This document shows, one piece after another, positions 24,434 to 34,512 of a DNA stretch of 64,000 bases; within the stretch, counting starts at the first letter, position 1, and every line of letters begins with the position of its first letter. A program made the translations under genes and the position numbers. This DNA comes from Clitopilus passeckerianus (Eukaryota > Basidiomycota > Agaricomycetes > Agaricales > Entolomataceae): positions 744,001 to 808,000 of the forward strand of contig CALYLX010000136.1 of assembly GCA_944990035.1 (NCBI GenBank), read 5' to 3'. Under the pieces are notes generated by a model. It had not been told where the DNA came from. It saw only the letters and a list, made by a program, of their open reading frames with translations, and ran no database searches.

Positions 24434-25695
24434 TCACAACGCAGCCTTGGAAAACAACAAGTTGAGCCCAGCAACTTGGGGAGAGGGACGTCCACTAGAA
24501 GAGCAGGAACTGATTAAGCAACATGTCTGTTAGTGGTCGAGCTCTTTCAGGGTAGGTACTTACTTATAAAAGTCACGTTTAATTTGCTTCTTTTTCAGAG
24601 GAGAGCGAACATCGAAGTTATTCACGAGAGCAAGTCCGTCTGCGAGGCTAGAAGGGGGATCAGTAGCTCGGAGGGAAGTGCCTTCACTGGTCATCAATTT
24701 CTGCGGAGATCGCCTGCGACTGGGGGAACCTCGAGACAGCGTTACGTGGCGAAGGTCCTTGGGGCTGAGGCAGATCGCGTCGGCCTCCTCTGGGGCCCTC
24801 CTGCGAGGGGTCCGCGGTGTCTGAGGAGAGTCAAATGAAGAATCCTGTTTCTGAACAGTCGATTTTTTCAAAGGTGATGAACGGGGCGTGCGAATTGAGC
24901 TGCGATGGCTGGAGCTCGCAGACAGGTCTTCGGTTGTGCTGAGGTGAGGAGAGGTGATGGGGCTCAATGGTTGAACCGCAGTTCCGGTTTCATTCAGTGA
25001 TTCTGAATCACTTTCGTCAGCACTGTGAGACGACGCAGCCGTATCATATGCGCTACTAGTAGAATTGGTGCTGCCAGTGGATGAACGAGGGGAGGCAGTC
25101 CCAGTCGGGGAGGTGTTCTCTCTGCGGATAGGGAACGAAACCTTCTGTGAGGACCCTACATGTGCACTCTGAGTGCGTCTGACTTCTTTGGGCGCAACAT
25201 ATGCGTTCCATTGGTCGTCTGGATACCCAATGGAGACCTTCCGAGTACGACCACTGGTAGCAGGCTGTGGAGAATCCTCCTGCTTATGGCCGCGAGCGGA
25301 GGAAGCCCCCCTTTCCTCCTTCATGGCCAGACGGGCGGAGCGTCGTGGGGATGGAGTAGGGGGCTCTGGGTCTGTGTCGTACTGTTCAGAATCCCCACCT
25401 TCGGGGCACATGTCGACAGTTGAGATTCTGGGATCACCCAAAACGTGAACATGTCTTTGAGCTAGCGCAAAATTGAACTCTTGCCGAGCTTCGGCTTCTG
25501 TGCTGAAGCCTTGGTAGGCTGCATGCCCCCGGACTGGCTTGATATATGGCCATGCTCTAAGCCTGGAAGGCAAAGTGTAAAACCAGAATGAATGTCCATA
25601 GAATGAATGATCAGGCGTTTTGAGCTTTACCAGTTTTTATAAACCCCTGGTTTTGTCCCTTCTGTTACAACGATCCAATCCTGTTTCTTCCCCAT
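24434..25695 (-). CDS. RNase H1 N-terminal (viroplasmin-like) domain protein, paralogue A
   Basis: Three exons. Exon 1 (from ATG 25695) reads MGKKQDWIVVTEGTKPGVYK. Exon 2 completes a viroplasmin-like fold (W...VRGHAAYQGFSTEAEA), the module by which RNase H1 N-termini bind RNA/DNA hybrids or dsRNA. The rest is a long Ser/Pro-rich, probably disordered region with many SP sites and blocks shared with paralogue B: KVSIGYPDDQWNAY, PKEVRR, LSPITSP, RSSPLKKS and RSPLKK near the end. The reading frame appears to stop after DFYK, but a donor (AA|gtaagt, about 24561) joins to a 3' exon near 24507 encoding SCSSSGRPSPQ, matched in B, ending at 24434. No nuclease domain is present. Function unknown; a nucleic-acid-binding phosphoprotein is inferred. 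Confidence 0.75.
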
Positions 25696-26418
25696 TGCTG
25701 GAGCCCCGAGAGGTCTGGATGATTTTGGTTCGACTTCAACTTTGAATTGGGGCGCTTGGCCTTTTATGGATGTGACATGCGTGAGAATATCCTGAAACCA
25801 CCTCCCAGAGGTACCTAGAAGCAGGCCAATAGATTTCAGTGCAACCGATCCTCTAAACGCGTATCTAACTTGAAATCCCAAATTCTCAAATAAATCCGTT
25901 TAGAATTTCTTGCAAAGGATGAAGATTTCCATAAACGGCAAGAAATTGATAACCCTGATGCGCCTGTTGAGAGCATGTGGGGCCCAAAAATGGTAACAAC
26001 TTGACTCATTGATGCATCAGCTTGGAACTTGGAAATCTGCTGCACCCTGCGTTGCTGAAGGATTTTGAGCTGAAAACAAAACTACCATCCACATTTAGAA
26101 ATATCACGACCTTTAATAAGTACAAGAATGTACAAAAGAATAGGGTAAGAAAATAAGGAACTGCTAGTGCGACACAGCAGCCATACACAGCACTTTGGTA
26201 CAGTAATTTGACAGTAATAACGATGATAACAACTTTGAAAGAAATTCCGTTTCTCATTCACCTGGGTATCCAAACTGAAGGAATGCTGGCACCCATCTAT
26301 TGTCACGTAGAATTGGAGGATAAGACAGGGTTGGTCTCAACAGGCCGGATCTTTGCAACCGAAGGACTTGCAAGGACAATAGATGGGGGCCAGCACTGGT
26401 TTAACAGCGATTTACGAT
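25696..26418. other. Spacer between the tandem paralogues
   Basis: Holds the promoter of paralogue A on the left and the 3' UTR with inverted repeat (26285-26394) of paralogue B on the right. A/T-rich, with short open frames lacking coding character. No separate gene recognised. Confidence 0.55.
26285..26394. repeat. Inverted repeat (hairpin), copy 2
   Basis: The left arm 26285-26304 (gctggcacccatctattgtc) and right arm 26375-26394 are inverted complements at 19 of 20 positions, with a 70-base loop. The right arm lies 24 bases past the likely stop of paralogue B on the minus strand. Arm sequences match copy 1 (24319-24423), while the loops differ. Confidence 0.85.
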
Positions 26419-27642
26419 TCAAGCAAAAGCTGCGAAAGCCTGCGACCTGGAAGCTTGAGGGGATGGGCGTCCGGTGGAAGAGCACGAACTAGTAAAGATC
26501 GCAATTTCAGTTTGGCATTGGGCCATAACAAGGCTAGAGGTACGGCTTACTCATAGAAATCGGCTTCAAGATTCGCCTTTTTCAAAGGAGAACGGAAATC
26601 AAGAACCCCAGCGCTAGACGAGGGGCTAGGAATGGAGCTGTAATTGGAATTAGTAGCTCCCGCTTTCTTCGGAGATCGTTTGGGCCTTGAACCGGGCGAA
26701 GCGCGAGACGAGGAGGCGCTCTTAAGATGATGTTGGTTGAGCCTAGGGGACTCAGCTACCTCCCCTAATACATGACCGTTTGTCTGCTTGTCAGACCTTC
26801 CAGGGGTCTGCGCGGGGGAAACCGAGGAACTTGAAAGCTGGGATGATGATTTCTTCAGCGGTGACGCACGAGATGAACGAGGTGAGCTACGTTGGTTTGA
26901 CATCGAATAGACCTCTTCTGTAGTGCTGAGTTGTGGAGACATGATTGGACTCAACAGCAACTCATTCTGAGGCGAAATTTTGGTCCGACGCGGAGATTGA
27001 TCCACGTTCTCGACCTCATGCAGGCTGAATGAGGTGAGAGCCGTTTCAACAGAACCAGTGCTACTGTGGGAGGACTGGGGCGAAGCGTTTCTGGATTCGG
27101 GAGAATGTGAGATCTCCCTTCGAACAGTGGGTGAATCTTTCGGCGAAGCTTGGACAAGAGCACTATGACTGCGTCTCATCTCCTTCGGCACGAAATACGC
27201 GTTCTTCCGGTCATTTGGATAAGAAATGGAGACTTTCTTCGTCGGAGAGGCGACAGGTGAAGCGTTGTCTTGTTTAGGTGGTGCAATGAAGAGATTAAGC
27301 TGTCCGTTCTGTGAAGGTGTGCGGGAAGAAGAAGGGGTGTCAGCGGGCGTCTCCGACTGACTCGTGGGGCTCGTGGTCCCAGAAGAAGTTGCTAGAGATA
27401 AGATTTCGACACGACCTCTAGCCAATGCAGATTGGTAGACTTGGTTGGCTTGTTCTTCAGTTGGAAAACCTTGAAATTTCGCTCGGTCTCGAACCGGCTC
27501 AACATACTCTTCTGCTTCAAGCCTATTGGATTGGATAGTGGTCAGCTTTATGTAGGGAAAGATATATATGTTTTTACCAGTTCTGAAAGACACCAGTCTT
27601 CAATCCTTTGATAACAACAATGAAATTTGGTTGTTTGCCCAT
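26419..27642 (-). CDS. RNase H1 N-terminal (viroplasmin-like) domain protein, paralogue B
   Basis: Same design as paralogue A. Exon 1 (ATG 27642) begins MGKQPNFIVVIKGLKTGVFQ. Exon 2 completes the domain (W...VRDRAKFQGFPTEEQA) and holds a long Ser-rich tail with KVSISYPNDRKNAY, PKEMRR, LSPIMSPQLSTTEE, SPLKKS, RSPKK and DFRSPLKK. The apparent end at DFYE (26547) is probably a splice site (GA|gtaagc) leading to an exon near 26484 encoding SCSSTGRPSPQ, with the stop at 26419. Identity to A is strong in the blocks and low between them, which suggests an old tandem duplication under selection at those motifs. Many SP pairs suggest proline-directed phosphorylation. No known function. Confidence 0.75.
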
Positions 27643-27749
27643 TGCTGTCGAATGCAATGCACCACTTCCAACTGACGCGACGCGGGTGCGAGCGCTTTTG
27701 CCCTTAATGAGGCTGTGACAGGCGTGACACAAACGATTTCGTCAGTGCT

Positions 27750-28837
27750 ATGATCCTGCGACCGCTGTCCGCCTTGCCAGTCGTCTTGCTAGCTTTCGTC
27801 CTCCCTGCGTTAGCGGACGACAACGACAAATTCGACTGCCACGTATCAACTGATAACGCAAAATTTGACCTCAGTAGCTTGAACGGCGAGCATGTTGTCA
27901 ACCGAACGCGAGATTTGCCCCCAACCGAAGTGACGGATTCACTACGATTCAACCTATGCAACGAATTGCACAAAATTGAAAGTTTAGATGACAAGGACCA
28001 GGTGAGCCGTGCATGGTCTTATGGCAGACAGAAACTCACCTCGTTGACTATTCAGTGTTCAAGTGGAACGAGAGCATGCTTGACCCAAATCAACGAAAAC
28101 ACGACCAACCAGATCGAATTATTTCTGTGATCACCTTAATGACGGAACAGAAATCCAAGTTATCTTTCCAAGCAGATACAGGATGTAAGTCTGAGCGTTT
28201 GAACCGCATACCTTCATGACTAACGGCTCCCAGCTTCTAAGTCGTTGACGATTACTGCCAAGGGCGGTGTATACCCACACCCAATACACTCCAGCCCTAC
28301 CGAACAGATTTTGAAGATCAAGCTTCTGTGTACCACAGAAGGGACCAGCGACCCTGTGTTTGAAGGTTACGACGGCACCGAGATGAAGGTTGAGTGGAAG
28401 ACACCCGCAGCCTGTCCACTCAAGGATGACAACGATGGTGACAACAAGGACGAGACCAAACCTCCACCTGAAGACGGCGATACCCAGGGTTCGGGGAGTG
28501 GCGTTGGCTGGTTCTTCCTGATGTAAGTAATTGATCCTTTTTTGTCATCTGTTCATTTCACGTATACATCTCTTCATTGACAGGCTCTTCCTGGCGTTTA
28601 TCGCTTATTTCTGCATCGGTGCCTACTACAACTATTCTACATATGGAGCTCGTGGACTCGACCTCATTCCGTAAGCGTGCATCTACTCCTTGGATCATCA
28701 CATTCTGACAATCAGAATGTTCTAGTCACCGGGATTTCTGGCAAGAAGTCCCCTACATGCTCAGAGATGTTGTCTCGCATCTGTGCGCAAGCTCACGTCC
28801 AAGGCGTGCATCAGACCGTGGCTACATTGCGGTCTAG
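27750..28837 (+). CDS. ATG27: Autophagy-related protein 27 (type I membrane protein)
   Basis: Signal peptide (residues 1-22). The cysteine-rich luminal mannose-6-phosphate-receptor-like domain has FDCHV, DLSSLNG, PPTEV, FNLCNEL, CSSGTRACL, LLCTTEG and CPL. A hydrophobic span follows (FLAFIAYFCIGAYYNY, after an intron near 28525), then a cytosolic tail HRDFWQEVPYMLRDV...GYIAV, typical of Atg27. The protein helps Atg9 cycle between vacuole/Golgi and autophagosome formation sites. In the second exon the frame changes by one base between CLTQINEN and DRIISVI (28096-28112; an A4 run at 28096-28099), with no intron there. It diverges from paralogue B over about 100 bases. Stop TAG at 28835-28837. 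Confidence 0.88.
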
Positions 28838-29939
28838 TTTCATGTTTCGCAGTCAGTTGTTGAAGGGTTTTCGGCCTAGATCTTGTCTTCTTATCTCATA
28901 CCCAGCATAGTATGCACGTACGTAATTTCATCGAGATAATCGCTATCTGTTTTCTGGCACAAGCTTCCGATTCCTAGGAGGTCAAACGAGGCAGATACAA
29001 TCAGCTTCTCCTGTGTGTTGATGCCAGCTGCCTCCAAGACTCAGTGTGCCCTCGGAAAGAACGTATGGCTGTTTCAGCCTGGACTTACTTCACAGCTCCA
29101 ACATTCCTTGAGTGCCTTGGGACACAGTTAGCGTCACAGACAGTGTATGGCTGTTACGACGCCACTTCGGCCCAAACCAGCCTAATCCAGTTTAGAATCC
29201 ATATCCCGACTTCGGCAGCATCGGGGCCAAACCCACTCAAAAGGTTGAGAAAGGACGAGGTAGCTCCCTGTAATGACACGAATCGTAAAGCTGACCATGA
29301 AGAATGTCAACGCGAAAGGGGTCAATCACATCGGCCATGCTGCGTGAAGATAGCCATGCCCGAAAGAACCATCCCCCAAGTGCCCTAGGGTGTGCCGTTC
29401 GCTGCAAGTGATAGATCGGACTTCGATGTGGGATTGAGAATCGCGTGGATGCGTGGAGTATTCTCGACCTCTATATACAAAGAGGGAGGGAACAGTTAAA
29501 AGAGGCAGCGAACTTCCGCCCACCAGGCCTGAGATCTGAAATGCACTGTGATAGAGCATCCCAAGCTCTCGAGCAGCCTGACCAGGTGATCGTATCTGTG
29601 CGCAGGAGTGTTTTTTAGGCTGATGTATTGCACATATTTCTCGGAAGTGCAAAGATCTGTGGCCTTCGAGTTGGCGAGTCTCCGGAAGCAACACCTGGGG
29701 GACGCTAACATATCCCAAGTCTCTTCAGGAATGCAGGTGCGACAAATAAGACATCATGAAGAGACTCAGGCGACAGATAAACCCGCCAGCATTTCCCCTG
29801 CGATATCGGTAGCCAATATATACGTATTCATACATCTTCACGGAGGTTCAAGTTGTGGGAGATCAAGGCAAGATCAAGGACACATGACTGAGCTCACGCG
29901 TCTTTGAATTCAGTAATTACGCGTCTTTCAACTACCATC
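28838..29939. other. Unresolved 1.1-kb stretch
   Basis: Longest frames are 29044-29388 (+) and 29326-29718 (-). Neither has recognisable motifs, and neither spans the region with plausible introns. A small multi-exon gene is possible. No RNA gene or repeat was seen. The right end holds the promoter of the Josephin gene. Confidence 0.35.
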
Positions 29940-31763
29940 ATGTCCAGCTTAGACCGACTCCTACGTGCAATCTATCATGAGCAGCAAGAGCCTGGTTCAA
30001 TGTTGTGCGCTCAGCATGCGCTTAACTCACTGTTCCGTACGTAATTAAGCTCAACCAAGCTCGTCTCTTAACCTTGGTGGCATCCAGAGGCAAACTATGT
30101 GACTATCTCTTGCGGCTACTAAGCGCTTGTTTCGTTTCCTAACGATCATCATAGTTTACTGCTCCGAACCTGTCCGATATTGCAAGGAACATAGACGCCA
30201 TGGAAAGGACCTACGATGAATCTCACACAGGGAGCACCAACATGGATGATACTGGTTGGATTTTCCGCATCGATCATCATCTGTAAACCTGACAAATTCT
30301 TGCTAGGATTCTTCTCTGTCCAAGTTCTTGAGCAGGCGCTTTCTTTCTGGGGCTTGACGTAATATTTCATCTATCTATTCCTCAGTAAGTCGTCTAACAA
30401 TTGCTTCAGTCTTGTGCGATGGAGAGGAGAAGACATGAAGCCTTACCAAGATCGGCCGCAGTAAGTACCACAGCTTGATGACCGGTTTATCCTTACGATC
30501 TCATCGCTGCCATTCCTCTGGCCCTTTATTAAGCACACAATTGGCCTTCATACTCAACCTCGAACAGCATTGGTATACTCTCCGTCGTTTCGGGCAGGCA
30601 GAGGCAAACATCGACCTAGACGGGGGCAACGGCCATTGGTTCAATTTGGACTCTCTACAACCTGCTCCCAAGTGGGTTGGAAGAACGTACCTAGGGATGA
30701 CGATTCAACAAGCAGAAGCGGACGGTATGCTCAGAGAACCATCTACGTTAGGATGGAATTACTTATCATTTCCCTAGGGTATTCCGTCTTCGCGGTGGTA
30801 CAAGCAAACCCAGAGGGACCCTTGGCGCTTGCCCGAACTGATGCGGACGATCTTGCTGCCGTGTTAACCGAAGATGAAATTGTAGCAGCGCAGCGGGCGG
30901 GATCCCAGGATGTGGCCCGAGACCCTGCTCCTATTCCCTCATCATCTTCCCGTGTACCAGCCGGCTTCGAGGGTGTCGAAGGTTTGGAGGATGAAGACTT
31001 TGAACTTCAAGCAGCTCTACACATGTCCATCGGCGGTAGCGAATTACCTGACTTCGATGCTCCTCCTGTTGAACCTCCGCCACTGCGTCGAGCAACTGCG
31101 CCTCTTCCAGTAGTTCAGGACTTTGCCAGTGGAACTCGTACCCCGACTCGCGGGTTCTCAGTGCCGGAACCATCTCGTCAAGTCGAAGACGATGAAGATG
31201 AGGACATGGATGTCGAAAACGAGCCTCAGGATCCTATCGCAGCTAGCATGGCACGCAACAGACAGTTATTGCAGCAGATGCAAGCCCAACAAGAATACAT
31301 GCATCGCGGACTGTACCAAGGCGAAGACGAGGATGCTGCAGCCAGACGCGAAGAACGCCGAAGGCAAGAGCAGGAAGCTGATGCTGAGTTGCAAAGGATA
31401 CTCGAAGAGAGCAGGCGGATGGCTGAGGACCACCAGCAACGAATGATCCAGGAAACACCACCAGACCCAGCCGATTTCGGAGATGTCGAGGACGAGGAGC
31501 TCAGGGCGGCACTAAAAGCCTCTATGGAACATGTGCCGGGGGGATGGTCATTACCTGAACAAAGCCAGCCCCAGGCTGTCGCTGCTCCTGCCCCTGCTCC
31601 AGCAACGGCGGTTCAATCAATTACTAGAAGTGAGAGTGTCCATACGGAAAGGACAGCCAGTCCAGACCCAACCATCAGTGAAGCCTCACAGGATGACATA
31701 CCCGCGGAGCAAGTTAGCGTGGACGAAGTTAGACGCAGGCGATTGGCAAGGTTTGGGATGTAG
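29940..31763 (+). CDS. Josephin-domain deubiquitinase (ataxin-3-like)
   Basis: Several exons form a Josephin domain: the catalytic Cys is Cys23 in GSMLCAQHALNSLF; then NLSDIARNIDAMER, FFSVQVLEQALSFWGL and FILNLEQHWYTLRRFG (catalytic His), followed by GHWFNLDS (Asn). The C-terminal exon from about 30780 holds ubiquitin-interacting-motif-like helices: EDFELQAALHMSIG, ELQRILEESRRMA and DEELRAALKASMEH. The last ~70 residues are Ser/Pro-rich. Ataxin-3 homologues trim poly-ubiquitin chains in proteasomal and ER quality control. All three catalytic residues are present. It converges on a RING ubiquitin ligase gene 140 bases away. Confidence 0.9.
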
Positions 31764-31903
31764 AGTGTTGATGAGATTCCACAATGTGCATTTAATACAT
31801 TAAAGGTGTCCGTCCAGGGTGAAATAGAACCACTATACTATTACATACTATGAGGCAATAAACGCGAGATGGGATAGATCATGAATATACAAAAAAAGTG
31901 CAT

Positions 31904-33977
31904 TCATGCATGAGAGTTACGATCCCCCAGATTAGTTTGGGAAGAAGAGGATGTTGTAGGTAAAGGGGGCTCGGCGTGGCTATTGCTCCGGCCTCGCCTG
32001 CTGTTATTCCTGTGCGTGGCAAACCGCAGATAACGAGAGAAGCGGTTGCCATTTTGGGGTCCTGGTCTTGAATGTCGTATTTCCTCAACTGGTGGCATCT
32101 CGTCGTAGGAATCATGAGAGTGCTCTGATGGTTCTCCTGACAGCATGTTCTCCAAGGCAAGGAAGTCTAAGCCAAGCTTGGTTAGTATTGCAGTATCAAT
32201 AGATTCATAAAAACATACCTTGTCGACAGATAGGGCATGAACTAGAAAGTTCTAGGAGCCACGGGTCCACACAGGTCTGGTGGAATCGGTGCTGTCCTTG
32301 ACAAGGAAGCACACGAAGGTCGTCACCTTCCTCGAAGTCCGTTATGCAGATAGGACATGTATCCCTTCCCATAGCATCAGGCATAATCTGCTTATCCGCT
32401 GAAGGTGGAACCTCGGTAGCTGGAGAACCACGGGATGAACCTTCTCCACGGTCGATGGTGGTCGATGATCCGACTTGAAGCCTGGGCGGCTGGGCCCCTG
32501 AACCACTAGCATTGGCATTGGGGACTTCTTGTATATCAGGTGAGGGGGCGGAAGGAGGAAGAGTATGTGCTGCTTGCTCCTTCAGAGAGTTCGGAGTCTC
32601 CTGGAGAGCGATCTCTCTTGCTATCAACTCCCAATCCTCCATATGTTGCCCCTTGCCGTTGACTCTACATCTTTTTGTTCATGACTTGGGCCTTGAGGTG
32701 TTGGTGCGTCGCCGAATTTCACGACAGGGAATGTATCCAAGATGGCACGCGTTATGCCTCGAGCACGACTTTGACCACCACCTCTCCCATGGCGCCGGGG
32801 ACCATATCGTTCGGGGTTGCGAACTGCCCGTATTGCCTATTGCATGGATTAGCGAAACATAAGGCAGAATCAATCGAAGGAACAAACCCCAGAAATGATG
32901 ATCGCGCAAAACAAGGCAGACACGATACCAGTGATCGCATAGAGAATGATCCTGGCTCGGGTGTTAGCATATCCGTAAAACAAAATTTTGATGGACTTAA
33001 ACTGACATTGCAAGAGCAGTTTTAGGGGACTTGCTCTGGTGGGTATCCATGGGTGGGTTGTTGTTGTTACTGCCTGTCGGATCGTCGACAGATTCTGTGG
33101 CGTTATATGCTTGTAGGATGCCAAACAGATAGCCGGGCTGAGAGGGGAAGCCACTAGTGAGACTTGCGTTAATCACTGCAGCTGAGTCGTTCAGGCGCTG
33201 TGAATCGTAGTTTTTGTATTGGCTGTGGTTGCTGGGTCCGAATTGGCCGAATTGATATTCAATGAGCTGCACGCTGGTAAGGCTCTGTGTCGAAAAAATA
33301 TCGAACACCTGGTCGAAGCTTTCGGGATCTGCGTATTCTGGATTAATGACGCATGCCAGAGAGTATAAAGAATAAAGGACCTGATAATTTCTATTAGCGA
33401 GGAGGATAAGTTGGGGACAAATAAGAACGTACGGCTGCCACCGCGCCTTTATCACGGGCAAGGGTGAAGACATCGACATCCTGCGAGGCATTTGTGGCGT
33501 TAAAATCGCACGAGATCATGGCAATCCACGGGGTTGACGCTGAAAACGTGGTGAGGACGTGCCCGAAAAGCGTGTATCTATATCACTCACACGGAGGAGT
33601 CGTTTCATTGGCATATACTTCAGAGAAATGAACAAAGGCTCCCTAACACGCGAGTAAGTCCCTTCCTTGCTCGGATGTGAATGGTTCTGTCCATACTCTG
33701 CTGACACCGCTACTGCCACTCCCGGCAAGTTGGTAGGAGACGTTCTGCGAGTACGCTCTGTGTACACAGTTCCCCATCAGTCCACATATGAATATAAAAA
33801 AGTCGCTCACCCATTGGGGAACCATCGTAAGTGCAACTGTGAGATGTCTGTGACATTCAATCCTCCCTTAATGGCGGTCTCACTACTGTTTGTCGGTAGC
33901 GCTGGAACATAAGCGGAAGCCGGGGTCAAAAACAGAAGTAGAGCGCAGCAGAGGGCCCGCCAACGACTCGCAGCCAT
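31904..33977 (-). CDS. Membrane RING-H2 E3 ubiquitin ligase (PA-TM-RING type), one apparent frameshift
   Basis: About seven exons. Signal peptide (MAASRWRALCCALLLFLTP); a luminal domain of about 270 residues with PA-like character, Asn-rich with several N-glycosylation sites; one transmembrane segment (IILYAITGIVSALFCAIIIS); then a cytosolic region with RAILDTFPVVKFGD. The RING-H2 finger CPICITDFEEGDD...HRFHQTCVDPWL...CPICR is intact, and an acidic/Ser-rich tail follows after an intron. These ligases mark membrane or vacuolar cargo for degradation. The exon before the RING changes frame by one base at the C4 run 32649-32652 (G4 on the coding strand; five G give continuous ARGQHMEDWELIAR). Start ATG at 33977. 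Confidence 0.85.
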
Positions 33978-34512
33978 ATCGACAACAGCGATTGTTGGGA
34001 AAGAGGGAGGACCGCAGTCGCACCACAGAGTGTGGGATGATATTGGGACTATTCAAGCACTCTGCCGCCAATTGATTGGCAGCTGCCGCGAATGACTTCT
34101 CTGGGTTTCACGATAAGGCAAGCCGAATATAAATAGAGCCCTGCATTGCCAATGCATTTTATTCGAAATCGTTATCATTCAGCTTGTCTCGCCTTGAGAT
34201 ACGATATGGACATTGCTGTTACGAGTGGTTCCTTTGCATTCATGGCGAAGTTTAGCTTGAAACTTCAAAGAAAGGCGCCAATTCCTTGTTTCATCAGGCC
34301 TACTTGCTCAACCGAGCGATTTGCAGTGCAAAACTGACCGTGTATTTGACTGTAAAGTTCGTGACTTTATGACCACGTGTAGTTGGGTATTTCTGACCGA
34401 CCACGACACCGAGCTATTAAGCTTTACATTATTGCACAACTCTGATCGCGCCGGACGCTGAGTAACTTTCTATTGCTATCGCCTTTTCATGCACCATTGG
34501 ACTTCTTGAACG
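33978..34512. other. Divergent promoter region, nothing else seen
   Basis: About 535 bases between the RING ligase and the TBC gene. The short frame at 34146-34337 has no support. No repeat or RNA gene seen. Confidence 0.5.

Noticed and set aside
24150..24437. 95-codon minus-strand frame rich in Val/Leu
   Set aside because: It crosses the hairpin and A/T-rich 3' UTR; the hydrophobic run reflects base composition.
23985..27749. Viroplasmin-domain genes as an integrated plant-virus element
   Set aside because: The domain name is shared with caulimoviruses, but these are multi-exon fungal genes with the cellular RNase H1 N-terminal domain and no other viral gene nearby.
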